Positions 1 through 5,266 of a DNA stretch of 12,165 bases are shown here, in pieces (the first letter of the stretch is position 1; each line of letters starts with the position of its first letter). Made by a program: the position numbers and the translations under genes. A model generated the notes under the pieces. It was not told where the DNA came from. It made no database searches and was given only the letters and a program-made list of their open reading frames with translations. The stretch comes from JBAZDV01 sp041669745 (GTDB lineage Archaea > Thermoplasmatota > Thermoplasmata > Methanomassiliicoccales > Methanomethylophilaceae), in NCBI GenBank assembly GCA_041669745.1, contig JBAYAO010000039.1, positions 1-12,165 of the forward strand, read 5' to 3'.

Positions 1-27
1 CAGGAATGACATCCAATCCAGATCCAT
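1..27 (-). CDS. N-terminal fragment of an unrecognised protein
   Basis: Nine codons of a minus-strand gene are visible before the window ends, reading MDLDWMSFL. The ATG (complement of 25-27) is preceded 8 nt upstream by a strong Shine-Dalgarno, GAGGTG (complement of 36-41), matching the style of other genes here, so the start is credible. A plausible TATA box lies farther upstream. The product cannot be identified from nine residues. It is not an obvious L1 ribosomal protein, the usual neighbour of L11 in many archaea, and a terminator separates it from rpl11. Confidence 0.55.
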
Positions 28-105
28 GTTCTTTTCACCTCAAATATTATCTTCAATCAATTCCAGATGGAATTAATATCGCTTATTCCCCCAACAGGAT
101 AGATG

Positions 106-118
106 CTATTTAATCTTT
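106..118 (-). promoter_or_regulatory. Candidate BRE/TATA promoter for the gene entering the left edge
   Basis: On the minus strand this reads AAAGATTAAATAG, an A/T-rich TATA-like box with a purine-rich upstream side. Transcription would begin about 25 nt downstream, near 85, leaving a leader of roughly 58 nt that contains the GAGGTG ribosome binding site. The rest of the 28-207 stretch shows no coding frame on either strand. Confidence 0.35.
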
Positions 119-207
119 CCACCCAATCAGTGTCCCTGGTCATTACGAAGAGGATCGTTTTTAATCACTGTCACTGTGAAAACTAAACCCTGAAATACAC
201 TTGTATG

Positions 208-240
208 CAAAATAATTTAAATTGGGGGTACGCCCCCCAA
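208..240 (-). terminator. Hairpin plus T-rich tail after rpl11
   Basis: Arms TTGGGGG (222-228) and CCCCCAA (234-240) form a 7-bp, GC-rich stem with a 5-nt loop. On the minus strand the stem is followed by a T-rich tail (complement of 208-221), as expected for an intrinsic terminator. It begins only 6 nt beyond the rpl11 stop codon, so it should end the secE-spt5-rpl11 transcript. Confidence 0.75.
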
Positions 241-246
241 ATATGT

Positions 247-717
247 TTAGAATTTGTTGTCGTAAACGCCGGCCTTGACATCTGCCTGGAAGACTTTCGG
301 TTCTTTTCCATCGACGGTTATTCCGACGGAAACGCAGTTACCTGCGACCTCAAGAACACGTGCCTTCATGTCAGCACCAAGGAGATTGTCCTGTTTCATA
401 TCCGCAATCTTCTTGGCTTGATCGAGAGTCAGGTTTCCGACCTTTGTGGTACGCGCATTGGATGACCCGCTCGCAAGTCCGAGTTCTCCCTTTATCAGAG
501 CGGACATGGGCGGTGTTCCGACCTTTATCTCGAATGATTTGTCATTTGCGATCAGAATCTTCACCGGCACTTTCATGCCTGAGAAGGCTTTCGTCTTCTC
601 ATTTATTGCCGCGATGATCTGACCGATGTTAACCCCTTTTGGACCCAGTGCCGGTCCGAGGGGTGGACCCGCGGAAGCTCTGCCTCCGTCCACTAATGCC
701 TCAACAGTATCTACCAT
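247..717 (-). CDS. rpl11: Large ribosomal subunit protein uL11 (L11)
   Basis: The 156-residue product is the archaeal form of L11, which with 23S rRNA builds the GTPase-associated centre where elongation factors act. The diagnostic N-terminal segment is clear: GGRASAGPPLGPALGPKGVN (residues 11-30), followed by the interdomain linker and the C-terminal rRNA-binding domain (about 70-145), including NLTLDQAKKIADMKQ. Length matches archaeal L11 (about 155-165 aa). The ATG lies 3 nt after the spt5 stop, and its GGAG ribosome binding site is inside the end of spt5, indicating translational coupling. In many archaea L1, L10 and L12 genes follow; here a terminator and an unrelated short N-terminus follow instead. 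Confidence 0.97.
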   Translation of the reverse strand: MVDTVEALVDGGRASAGPPLGPALGPKGVNIGQIIAAINEKTKAFSGMKVPVKILIANDKSFEIKVGTPPMSALIKGELGLASGSSNARTTKVGNLTLDQAKKIADMKQDNLLGADMKARVLEVAGNCVSVGITVDGKEPKVFQADVKAGVYDNKF

Positions 718-720
718 TGC

Positions 721-1530
721 TTATCTCTCCTTCTCAATAACTCTAACGCTGTCACCTTTGACAGTAACCGGTATGGGGACCATAGCCTCGACGAGCTCGA
801 CAGTAATTTCTTCCTTGCTCTGATCGATCTGCTGGACCCTTGCCTTCTCGCCCCTGAACGGACCGTTGATCAGCTCTACCAGATCGCCTTCGACGATTCC
901 GACGACCGTCGACAGCGGAGTAAGATAATGATCAATCTCCGAGAGGGAGGTCTCTCCTTTGACAAAGGATCTGGCCTTCTTTATATCCCTGGTCCTCTCA
1001 CGCATACGGTCCGTATTCATCCCCTCGACGAACAGATAACCCCTGAGGTTCGCGGGACTGAGTATGGCATAGATGTCTTTTTCACCCAAGTTTGCCTTGG
1101 CATAAAGACTGTCGACCACGCTCTTCTCCTGATCTATCTGCGTCTTGAGGACCATGATCGACTGTATCGCACGCGCCTCGAATTCTATGGATTGTGATTC
1201 GCCCGATGCCGAGGCCATTATTTTCACGGATACAACATCTCCGTATCTGGCTCCGTTGGGACATGTGACCTCGAGCTCCAGCTCTTTCTGGTTCTTGCCC
1301 GGTATATCTATTCTGACCTCGTTCTTGCTGCGGTAATTACTCCAGAGTTCTCCGGAAGAATCGTTCAATGCAATATTCCATTCGGGAGAATCCGTCGGAT
1401 CGGGCCCGGTCTCCATTTCCAGTGTGACAATCACTTCCGATGCATCCGAACCGACCTGCAAGGGCCAAACGGCGACCTCACCCGCACGGACATTCTTCGA
1501 AGCATTGTCCCCTGTTAGTGTAACTGACAT
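721..1530 (-). CDS. spt5: Transcription elongation factor Spt5 (NusG-like) with extra N-terminal domain
   Basis: This is the archaeal Spt5, which with Spt4 binds the RNA polymerase clamp and increases processivity. The start at 1530 is chosen because GGAGAGGAG sits just upstream; an ATG 18 codons earlier lies inside secE and lacks this. Of 269 residues, about 124-207 form the NGN domain (from SIMVLKTQIDQEKSVVDSLY through LRGYLFVEG) and about 208-267 the KOW domain (VEGDLVELINGPFRGEKARV). A typical archaeal Spt5 is about 150 aa and ends there. Residues 1-122 are extra: beta-rich, ending in a segment (PNGARYGDVVSVKIMAS, 91-107) that resembles the last strands of Ig-like/NEW3-type beta sandwiches. 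No signal peptide or membrane segment is present, so it should be cytosolic. The middle gene of secE-spt5-rpl11. Confidence 0.93.
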   Translation of the reverse strand: MSVTLTGDNASKNVRAGEVAVWPLQVGSDASEVIVTLEMETGPDPTDSPEWNIALNDSSGELWSNYRSKNEVRIDIPGKNQKELELEVTCPNGARYGDVVSVKIMASASGESQSIEFEARAIQSIMVLKTQIDQEKSVVDSLYAKANLGEKDIYAILSPANLRGYLFVEGMNTDRMRERTRDIKKARSFVKGETSLSEIDHYLTPLSTVVGIVEGDLVELINGPFRGEKARVQQIDQSKEEITVELVEAMVPIPVTVKGDSVRVIEKER

Positions 1531-1550
1531 TTTCTCCTCTCCAAATCCAT

Positions 1551-1772
1551 TCAGAAGTAGCCAGGGAGATAATTCATGAACCACATGATAACGAAACCTA
1601 AAGCACCCAAAACAAAGATCCCTAGAGCGGTGATCGTGACTGTCTTCTTGTACTCCTCCTTGGTAGGCATACGGGCCATCTTGAGAATTCTTCCGTACTT
1701 ACCCTTACCCAGGTTACGGAATTTAGACTCGATCTTGTCCTGATATTCTGTGGCTGTCGTCTCTTCGTCCAT
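1551..1772 (-). CDS. secE: Preprotein translocase subunit SecE (Sec61 gamma)
   Basis: A 73-residue protein with the SecE/Sec61-gamma layout: an acidic N-terminus, an amphipathic cytosolic helix with the conserved arginine/proline/acid stretch RMPTKEEYKK (34-43), and one transmembrane helix (about 44-67, TVTITALGIFVLGALGFVI). SecE clamps the two halves of SecY in the protein-conducting channel. The spt5 ATG follows 20 nt downstream of its stop, and the secE-spt5-rpl11 order is a classic archaeal arrangement. The start is less certain: the annotated ATG has only a weak GGGA upstream, and the frame stays open for 28 codons farther upstream without ATG, GTG or TTG. Confidence 0.93.
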   Translation of the reverse strand: MDEETTATEYQDKIESKFRNLGKGKYGRILKMARMPTKEEYKKTVTITALGIFVLGALGFVIMWFMNYLPGYF

Positions 1773-1870
1773 GTTATCGTCCCGGATGTCTGCGCATTCG
1801 ACGTAAACGTCCTGTCCTTCCTCGTTACCACTGAGAGCAACAATATGAGATACCCCTTAGAAAGCATTAT

Positions 1871-1887
1871 TATTTTAAAGGTTTCGG
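1871..1887 (-). promoter_or_regulatory. BRE/TATA promoter of the secE-spt5-rpl11 operon
   Basis: The minus strand reads CCGAAAC followed by CTTTAAAATA, a near-ideal archaeal BRE plus TATA box. Initiation is expected about 25 nt downstream, near 1849, which would give a leader of about 77 nt before the secE ATG. That is long compared with the nearly leaderless purE, guaAa and endA transcripts in this window. Confidence 0.65.
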
Positions 1888-1961
1888 TAAGGCCTTCCGT
1901 CGTCTCTTTCGTCATTCCGCTCGATACAACAATGCAACTGTACACTCGGGTCAAAGGCAGT

Positions 1962-2003
1962 CATTATATATTCGTTCTCGGTTGAACCCATTAACCTATA
2001 GGT
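1962..2003 (+). promoter_or_regulatory. Promoter of the orf54-UPF0147 unit, with a palindrome near the start site
   Basis: ATTATATATT at 1963-1972 is a good TATA box with CAAAGG-type sequence upstream. The predicted transcription start is near 1992-1995. It coincides with a perfect 10-bp palindrome, ACCTATAGGT (1994-2003), which could be an operator or simply chance. The promoter is divergent to the secE promoter, with about 75 bp between the two TATA boxes and no coding sequence between them. Confidence 0.55.
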
Positions 2004-2013
2004 AGGTGAGTTT

Positions 2014-2178
2014 ATGGAAGAAGTTCTATGCAATATCGAACTCATCAAGGAGAACAACGATTTCGTTGTTAAGATCCAAAGTGACCTCGGCGGTGTAAGA
2101 GAGTATAGATCCCAGGTATTCGAAGACGTCCTTGAACAGTTCGTGATGGACCTACAGGAAGAGTTCGAGACGATCTAA
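2014..2178 (+). CDS. Small conserved-looking protein of unknown function (54 aa)
   Basis: An ATG preceded by GGTGAG (2005-2010) opens a 54-codon frame ending in TAA, beginning MEEVLCNIELIKENND and ending MDLQEEFETI. I do not recognise the family. The sequence suggests two beta strands (about 5-13 and 17-29) and a C-terminal acidic amphipathic helix (about 35-52), a compact beta-beta-alpha fold. It is acidic, has no signal peptide or membrane segment, and is probably cytosolic. A TATA box lies about 45 bp upstream and the UPF0147 gene starts 14 nt after the stop with its own GGTGA site, so the two are co-transcribed. Promoter, ribosome binding site, codon use and tight spacing support a real gene despite its size. 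Confidence 0.75.
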   Translation: MEEVLCNIELIKENNDFVVKIQSDLGGVREYRSQVFEDVLEQFVMDLQEEFETI

Positions 2179-2192
2179 AAAAGGTGAAAGTT

Positions 2193-2465
2193 ATGGTAGC
2201 ATCAGATGCAAAATTGAAACAAATTATCAACGAATTGGAGGGCCATTTGGCAAATGACAATGGCGTTCCGAGGAACATAAGAAAAGGCGCCACTGATGCT
2301 GTCACTATGCTTCAGGATACGAGCAAACCGTTGGACCTTCGTGTATCCAACGCGTTGAATGTGCTTGCCGATCTCTCCAATGACCCAAACATACCGATGG
2401 AATCCTGGAGTACGATCATGCAGATCCTGTCGAGTCTCGAAGTGATCCTCAAAACATTAAACTGA
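2193..2465 (+). CDS. UPF0147 family protein
   Basis: This 90-residue, all-helical protein matches the archaea-specific UPF0147 family, with recognisable blocks RNIRKGATDAVTML and RVSNALNVLADLSNDPNIPM and the usual family length of about 90. Its function is unknown. The ATG at 2193 is preferred over an in-frame GTG at 2184 because the GGTG containing that GTG is the ribosome binding site for the ATG. It lies 14 nt downstream of the 54-aa gene in a two-gene unit, with a terminator overlapping its stop codon. No membrane segment or metal-binding cluster is visible. Family assignment is confident; role is not known. Confidence 0.9.
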   Translation: MVASDAKLKQIINELEGHLANDNGVPRNIRKGATDAVTMLQDTSKPLDLRVSNALNVLADLSNDPNIPMESWSTIMQILSSLEVILKTLN

Positions 2466-2506
2466 ATAGGGTCTCTCCCATTCAGGGTACATTTATTTCT
2501 GTTTTT
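2463..2506 (+). terminator. Hairpin and T-rich tail after the UPF0147 gene
   Basis: TGAATAGGG (2463-2471, starting with the stop codon) pairs with CCCATTCA (2477-2484) with one bulged A, giving an 8-bp stem. A T-rich run follows, ending in GTTTTTG near 2506. It would end the two-gene transcript and insulate it from the convergent guaAa gene. Confidence 0.6.
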
Positions 2507-2526
2507 GATCTTCGCCGAAAAGAGAT

Positions 2527-3102
2527 TTATCTTTTCCGTTCCGCGATGATGTCCAGGAAATTTTGGAACATTTGTTCACCGAATTGGGTGTGTTCCACCT
2601 CCGGATGAAACTGAAGTCCGAAGATCGGTCTTGTGAGAGAACGTACCGCTTCGACCGGACACGAAGATGAAGACGCGGTGACTATGAAACCTTCTGGGAC
2701 CGCCTTAACCTCATCGTTGTGCGAGGCCCAGACCGTGATCTCGTCTGGCATTTCACAAAAGATGCCCTCGTGATCATTTATCCTCAGATCCACGGCACCG
2801 AACTCCGGTACATCGGCAGGCCCCAATTTACCGCCGAAATGTTCAGTGAGGAACTGCATACCGGCACATATCCCCAATATCGGATACTCGGCTTTCTCAA
2901 GGTATTCGCCGTTGTTTCCCATTGCGTCTATATCGGAAGCAACACTCGGAGATCCGCCCGACAATACGAGCCCATCCAGATCCGAGAGATCGTCAAAAGG
3001 TGTCGTATTGGGAATGATCTTCGTATCGACGTGCAGATACTTCAGGACGCGCCATTCTCGATGCGTCCATTGGCCGCCGTTATCGACAACATAGACTTTC
3101 AT
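2527..3102 (-). CDS. guaAa: GMP synthase, glutamine amidotransferase subunit
   Basis: The 191-residue protein is the class I glutamine amidotransferase half of archaeal two-subunit GMP synthase. It hydrolyses glutamine and passes ammonia to the ATP-PPase subunit, which aminates XMP to GMP. The triad is visible: Cys79 in GICAGMQ (77-83), His166 and Glu168 in FGLQFHPEVEH (161-171). The oxyanion-loop motif LSGGSPS (47-53) is present. Length fits the stand-alone subunit (about 190 aa) rather than the fused bacterial enzyme (about 525 aa). It follows guaAb on the same strand after a 57-nt gap that holds its own TATA box. There is no Shine-Dalgarno, and the TATA-to-ATG distance of about 28 bp predicts a leaderless mRNA. 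Confidence 0.96.
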   Translation of the reverse strand: MKVYVVDNGGQWTHREWRVLKYLHVDTKIIPNTTPFDDLSDLDGLVLSGGSPSVASDIDAMGNNGEYLEKAEYPILGICAGMQFLTEHFGGKLGPADVPEFGAVDLRINDHEGIFCEMPDEITVWASHNDEVKAVPEGFIVTASSSSCPVEAVRSLTRPIFGLQFHPEVEHTQFGEQMFQNFLDIIAERKR

Positions 3103-3124
3103 TGAGCGACAAATAAGAACGAAC

Positions 3125-3134
3125 GATATAAAGG
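3125..3134 (-). promoter_or_regulatory. TATA box of guaAa
   Basis: The minus strand reads CCTTTATATC between guaAb and guaAa. Its centre is about 28 bp from the guaAa ATG, so the transcript should start at or within a few bases of the start codon. This lets guaAa be expressed independently of, or in addition to, purE-guaAb read-through. Confidence 0.6.
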
Positions 3135-3159
3135 TAGCTAGACACAGAACCCGAAAAGT

Positions 3160-4107
3160 TCATTCCCACTCGATCGTCGCCGGCGGCTTGTTGGTTATAT
3201 CGTACACGACACGGTTCACCTGATCCTTCATCGTGTTCGTTATACGCATGGACATCGCATCAAGGACACCCAGCGGAATCTTCGAATAGGTGGCCGTCAT
3301 CGCATCTACGGATGCGACCGAACGTATGGCGATCGTTTTTCCGTAAGCTCTTCTGTCACCCTGGACACCTACCGATTTCGTCGGCAGAAGAACTGCAAAA
3401 TACTGCCATGGCATTTCCATTTTTCCGGCAGAGACGGCTTTTTGTATCTCGTCCTCGACAATATAGCATGCTTCACGGACGATCCGTATATTCTCCGGTG
3501 TGACTTCGTCGAGACATCTGACCGCCAGGGCCGGTCCTGGAAAAGGCTGTCTCTCGGACGCCCTAATCCCAAGGAACCTTGCTATCTGTCTTACCTCGTC
3601 CTTATACAGGTCGTAAAGCGGTTCGCAGAGAATCATCCCCATGTCCTTCGGAAGTCCGCCGACATTGTGGTGTGACTTGATCGTATCACGGACACTGCTG
3701 CCGGACTCTATCCAGTCTGGTGCGATCGTCCCCTGAACCAGATATTTCGCACCGAAATCCTTGGCCTCTCTCTCGAAGACCCTTACGAATTTCTCACCGA
3801 TGATCTTTCGTTTTCTTTCGGGATCCGTGACATTCTTCAATGCACTGAAGAATTCCTCGCCTGCATCGACTATCTTGAAATTGATGCCCGTCTCCTGAAG
3901 CATTTGACGAACCTCTTCCGTTTCGCTTTTCCTCATGAGACCCGTATCGACATATACCGCAAGAAGTCTGTCACCGATGGCTTTACCCGTTAATGTGGCA
4001 GCAACCATGCTGTCGACTCCGCCAGAACATGCGATGATCGCTTTTCCGTCTATTTTTGCCGTGATCGCCGTGACCTGCTCCTCGATGAATCCTTTAGCAT
4101 CAAACAT
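3160..4107 (-). CDS. guaAb: GMP synthase, ATP-pyrophosphatase subunit
   Basis: The 315-residue product is the synthetase half of GMP synthase. It adenylates XMP with ATP and replaces the adenylate with ammonia delivered by GuaAa. The PP-loop SGGVDS (28-33) near the N-terminus binds ATP pyrophosphate. Further conserved blocks are YLVQGTIAPDWIESG (about 121-135), KSHHNVGG (144-151) and RQPFPGPALAVR (181-192). The C-terminal dimerisation and XMP-binding domain ends in the conserved NKPPATIEWE. Length is normal for the archaeal subunit. Its ATG overlaps the purE stop by 8 nt and has GAGGTG upstream, so it is translationally coupled to purE. Co-transcription with purE ties two purine biosynthetic steps together. 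Confidence 0.97.
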   Translation of the reverse strand: MFDAKGFIEEQVTAITAKIDGKAIIACSGGVDSMVAATLTGKAIGDRLLAVYVDTGLMRKSETEEVRQMLQETGINFKIVDAGEEFFSALKNVTDPERKRKIIGEKFVRVFEREAKDFGAKYLVQGTIAPDWIESGSSVRDTIKSHHNVGGLPKDMGMILCEPLYDLYKDEVRQIARFLGIRASERQPFPGPALAVRCLDEVTPENIRIVREACYIVEDEIQKAVSAGKMEMPWQYFAVLLPTKSVGVQGDRRAYGKTIAIRSVASVDAMTATYSKIPLGVLDAMSMRITNTMKDQVNRVVYDITNKPPATIEWE

Positions 4108-4573
4108 TGAGATGCACCTCTTCTGAATCCTTGATCACCTTTGCTGTCATATCTTCCCTGTATTTCCATAATCTGTTCCTCAGATCTGAATCGGATACAC
4201 TGAGAATTTGAACGGCAAGTAATGCGGCGTTTTCACCTCTGTCCAGCCCCACCGCGGCAACAGGTATCCCCGGGGGCATCTGTACCACCGAGAGCAATGC
4301 ATCAAGGTTTATCTTTCCGCTCACCGGCACGCCTATAACGGGCTTGACGGTGGCTGCCGCTACCGCGCCGGGCAATGCTGCGGAAAGACCTGCAATCGCG
4401 ATCAATACTTCCGCATCCGTTCCCCTTGCGAGATCTTCTACCCTCTTTGGAGTTCTGTGGGCCGAGGCCACCACGACCTCGCTTTCGATATCGAATTTTT
4501 TGAAGATTTCAACGGCTTTCTCTGCTACCGGAAAATCGTTTTTGCTTCCCATGATGATAAGGACCTTTGGCAT
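4100..4573 (-). CDS. purE: PurE family AIR carboxylase / N5-CAIR mutase
   Basis: A 157-residue PurE protein, acting at the carboxylation step that makes 4-carboxy-5-aminoimidazole ribonucleotide in IMP synthesis. Recognisable motifs are MGSKND (8-13), the active-site SAHRTP (37-42) and QMPPGIPVA (98-106). The usual bacterial GGAAHLPG loop is replaced by AGLSAALPG (61-69), and GLDRGENAALLA (109-120) is also atypical. This looks like the divergent archaeal PurE form, and whether it is a mutase (class I) or a direct CO2-using carboxylase (class II) cannot be settled here; no purK lies in the window. The ATG at 4573 is chosen because a TATA box is centred 27 bp upstream, making the open frame farther upstream untranscribed, and because MPKVLIIMGS is the typical PurE start. 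Confidence 0.93.
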   Translation of the reverse strand: MPKVLIIMGSKNDFPVAEKAVEIFKKFDIESEVVVASAHRTPKRVEDLARGTDAEVLIAIAGLSAALPGAVAAATVKPVIGVPVSGKINLDALLSVVQMPPGIPVAAVGLDRGENAALLAVQILSVSDSDLRNRLWKYREDMTAKVIKDSEEVHLNV

Positions 4574-4588
4574 CAGCCGTCTGACTGA

Positions 4589-4741
4589 TTGAAAGGATAT
4601 AAAACCACCGAAAAAGGAGGTGAAGAGGTACAGCCTATCGCGGTAACACACCGGAATACACTGTACGATTATCCCGACGGTACGATATCGCTCGTGATTG
4701 CCGATGTCGGCTATTTGACCGTGTACGGTGAATATCGATGA
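4589..4741 (+). other. Possible small transcription unit or gene remnant
   Basis: The 4574-5005 gap contains one structured stretch. A frame open from 4589 to TGA at 4739-4741 reads in a protein-like way (for example PIAVTHRNTLYDYPDG and SLVIADVGYLTVYG), and GGAGGTGA sits at 4616-4623. Instead of ATG or GTG, the codon at the right spacing is GTA (4628-4630). A plus-oriented TATA box (4596-4605) and a hairpin with a T-run (4764-4797) bracket it. Frame +1 from 4728 to 4829 also looks coding-like (NIDEDGFTTVIFELKYCSK), which would fit a frameshifted remnant of a longer gene. Alternatives are a small RNA, a peptide with an unusual start, or a decayed gene. I recognise no family. Confidence 0.3.
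4596..4605. promoter_or_regulatory. TATA box of purE, possibly bidirectional
   Basis: The minus strand reads GTTTTATATC, centred 27 bp from the purE ATG, implying a leaderless purE-guaAb mRNA. The plus strand reads GATATAAAAC with GAAAG immediately upstream (4591-4595), which is if anything the better BRE. Archaeal TBP can bind either way and TFB-BRE contact sets the direction, so plus-strand transcription starting near 4626 is also possible. Confidence 0.55.
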
Positions 4742-4763
4742 AGATGGCTTTACGACCGTTATC

Positions 4764-4797
4764 TTTGAACTGAAATATTGTTCAAAACATGTTTTTT
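4764..4797 (+). terminator. Inverted repeat followed by a T-run
   Basis: TTTGAAC (4764-4770) and GTTCAAA (4780-4786) form a perfect 7-bp stem with a 9-nt loop, followed by ACATG and six T residues. It looks like a plus-strand intrinsic terminator for the putative small unit upstream. A second stem, CCGATC (4837-4842) with GATCGG (4847-4852) and trailing TTTT, lies farther down and could be a backup. Confidence 0.4.
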
Positions 4798-4913
4798 CCG
4801 TTCAGATAGCCTTCCATCTCACATCTTGAATGCCATCCGATCAAACGATCGGAGAGTTTTCCCTGTGGACATTGTTGGCGGTAATCTCCGACCCTATGTG
4901 ATTTATTGTACCT

Positions 4914-4945
4914 AATAAATAAAATAACCCCAACATATTAAATAT
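4914..4945 (+). promoter_or_regulatory. Promoter region of gar1-tfb with two candidate TATA boxes
   Basis: Two A/T boxes are present: AATAAATAAAATA (4914-4926) and ATATTAAATAT (4935-4945). The first predicts initiation near 4946 and would favour a leaderless start at ATG 4949. The second predicts initiation near 4967 and favours ATG 5006 with a short leader containing GGAG. The sequence cannot decide between them. Confidence 0.5.
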
Positions 4946-5005
4946 CAGATGAGTTATCGTTGCATCAAGCGAATAGATAAACTTATCGCTCTGGAGCATC
5001 GATTC

Positions 5006-5266
5006 ATGGATTTTTTGGGTGTGGTCGAGGAATTGGGATCCAACGGAAATCTCGTTGTAAGGGGCGTTACCACACCGGATATCGGCAGTTCTGTTTACGA
5101 TGCCAGAGAAAGAAAGATAGGTTCGGTGAAAAGGATATTCGGTCCGGTTGAACGTCCGTACATTACCGTCGTTCCTCTGGATAAATCCGTGTTGAAGAAC
5201 ATCACTGACAAAAAGGTCTATTTCAAAGGAGAGGCCAAACATGGCAAAGATAAGAGAAAGTACTGA
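5006..5266 (+). CDS. gar1: H/ACA RNP component Gar1
   Basis: Gar1 is a core protein of archaeal H/ACA guide RNPs and binds the Cbf5 pseudouridine synthase to promote substrate turnover during rRNA modification. The 86-residue form has the Gar1 beta-barrel: LGVVEELGSNGNLVVRG (4-20), the conserved IGSSVYD turn and IGSVKRIFGPVERPYITV (38-55), then a basic tail GEAKHGKDKRKY. An in-frame ATG at 4949 would add 19 residues. I prefer 5006 because family members begin a few residues before this LGxV strand, GGAG lies upstream at suitable spacing, and the added stretch uses CGA codons that are rare nearby. The 3' end overlaps tfb by 26 nt; gar1-tfb is a conserved archaeal pair. Confidence 0.92.
   Translation: MDFLGVVEELGSNGNLVVRGVTTPDIGSSVYDARERKIGSVKRIFGPVERPYITVVPLDKSVLKNITDKKVYFKGEAKHGKDKRKY

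Noticed and set aside
166..180. Tandem CACTGT repeats upstream of rpl11's terminator
   Set aside because: Only two copies over about 13 bp, with no extended symmetry or positional relation to a promoter; likely chance.
1622..1954. Alternative 110-codon frame over secE and its leader
   Set aside because: It overlaps the clear SecE transmembrane protein in another frame, crosses the operon promoter, and lacks a ribosome binding site.
4574..4651. N-terminal extension of PurE by 26 residues
   Set aside because: The extension has no start better than GTG, crosses the purE TATA box, and PurE proteins begin at the MPKVLIIMGS-type strand.
4731..4775. C/D box guide RNA near gar1
   Set aside because: ATCGATGA resembles a C box and CTGA at 4770-4773 a D box, but the C box is imperfect, no C'/D' pair is present, and the spacing does not fit an archaeal C/D RNA.
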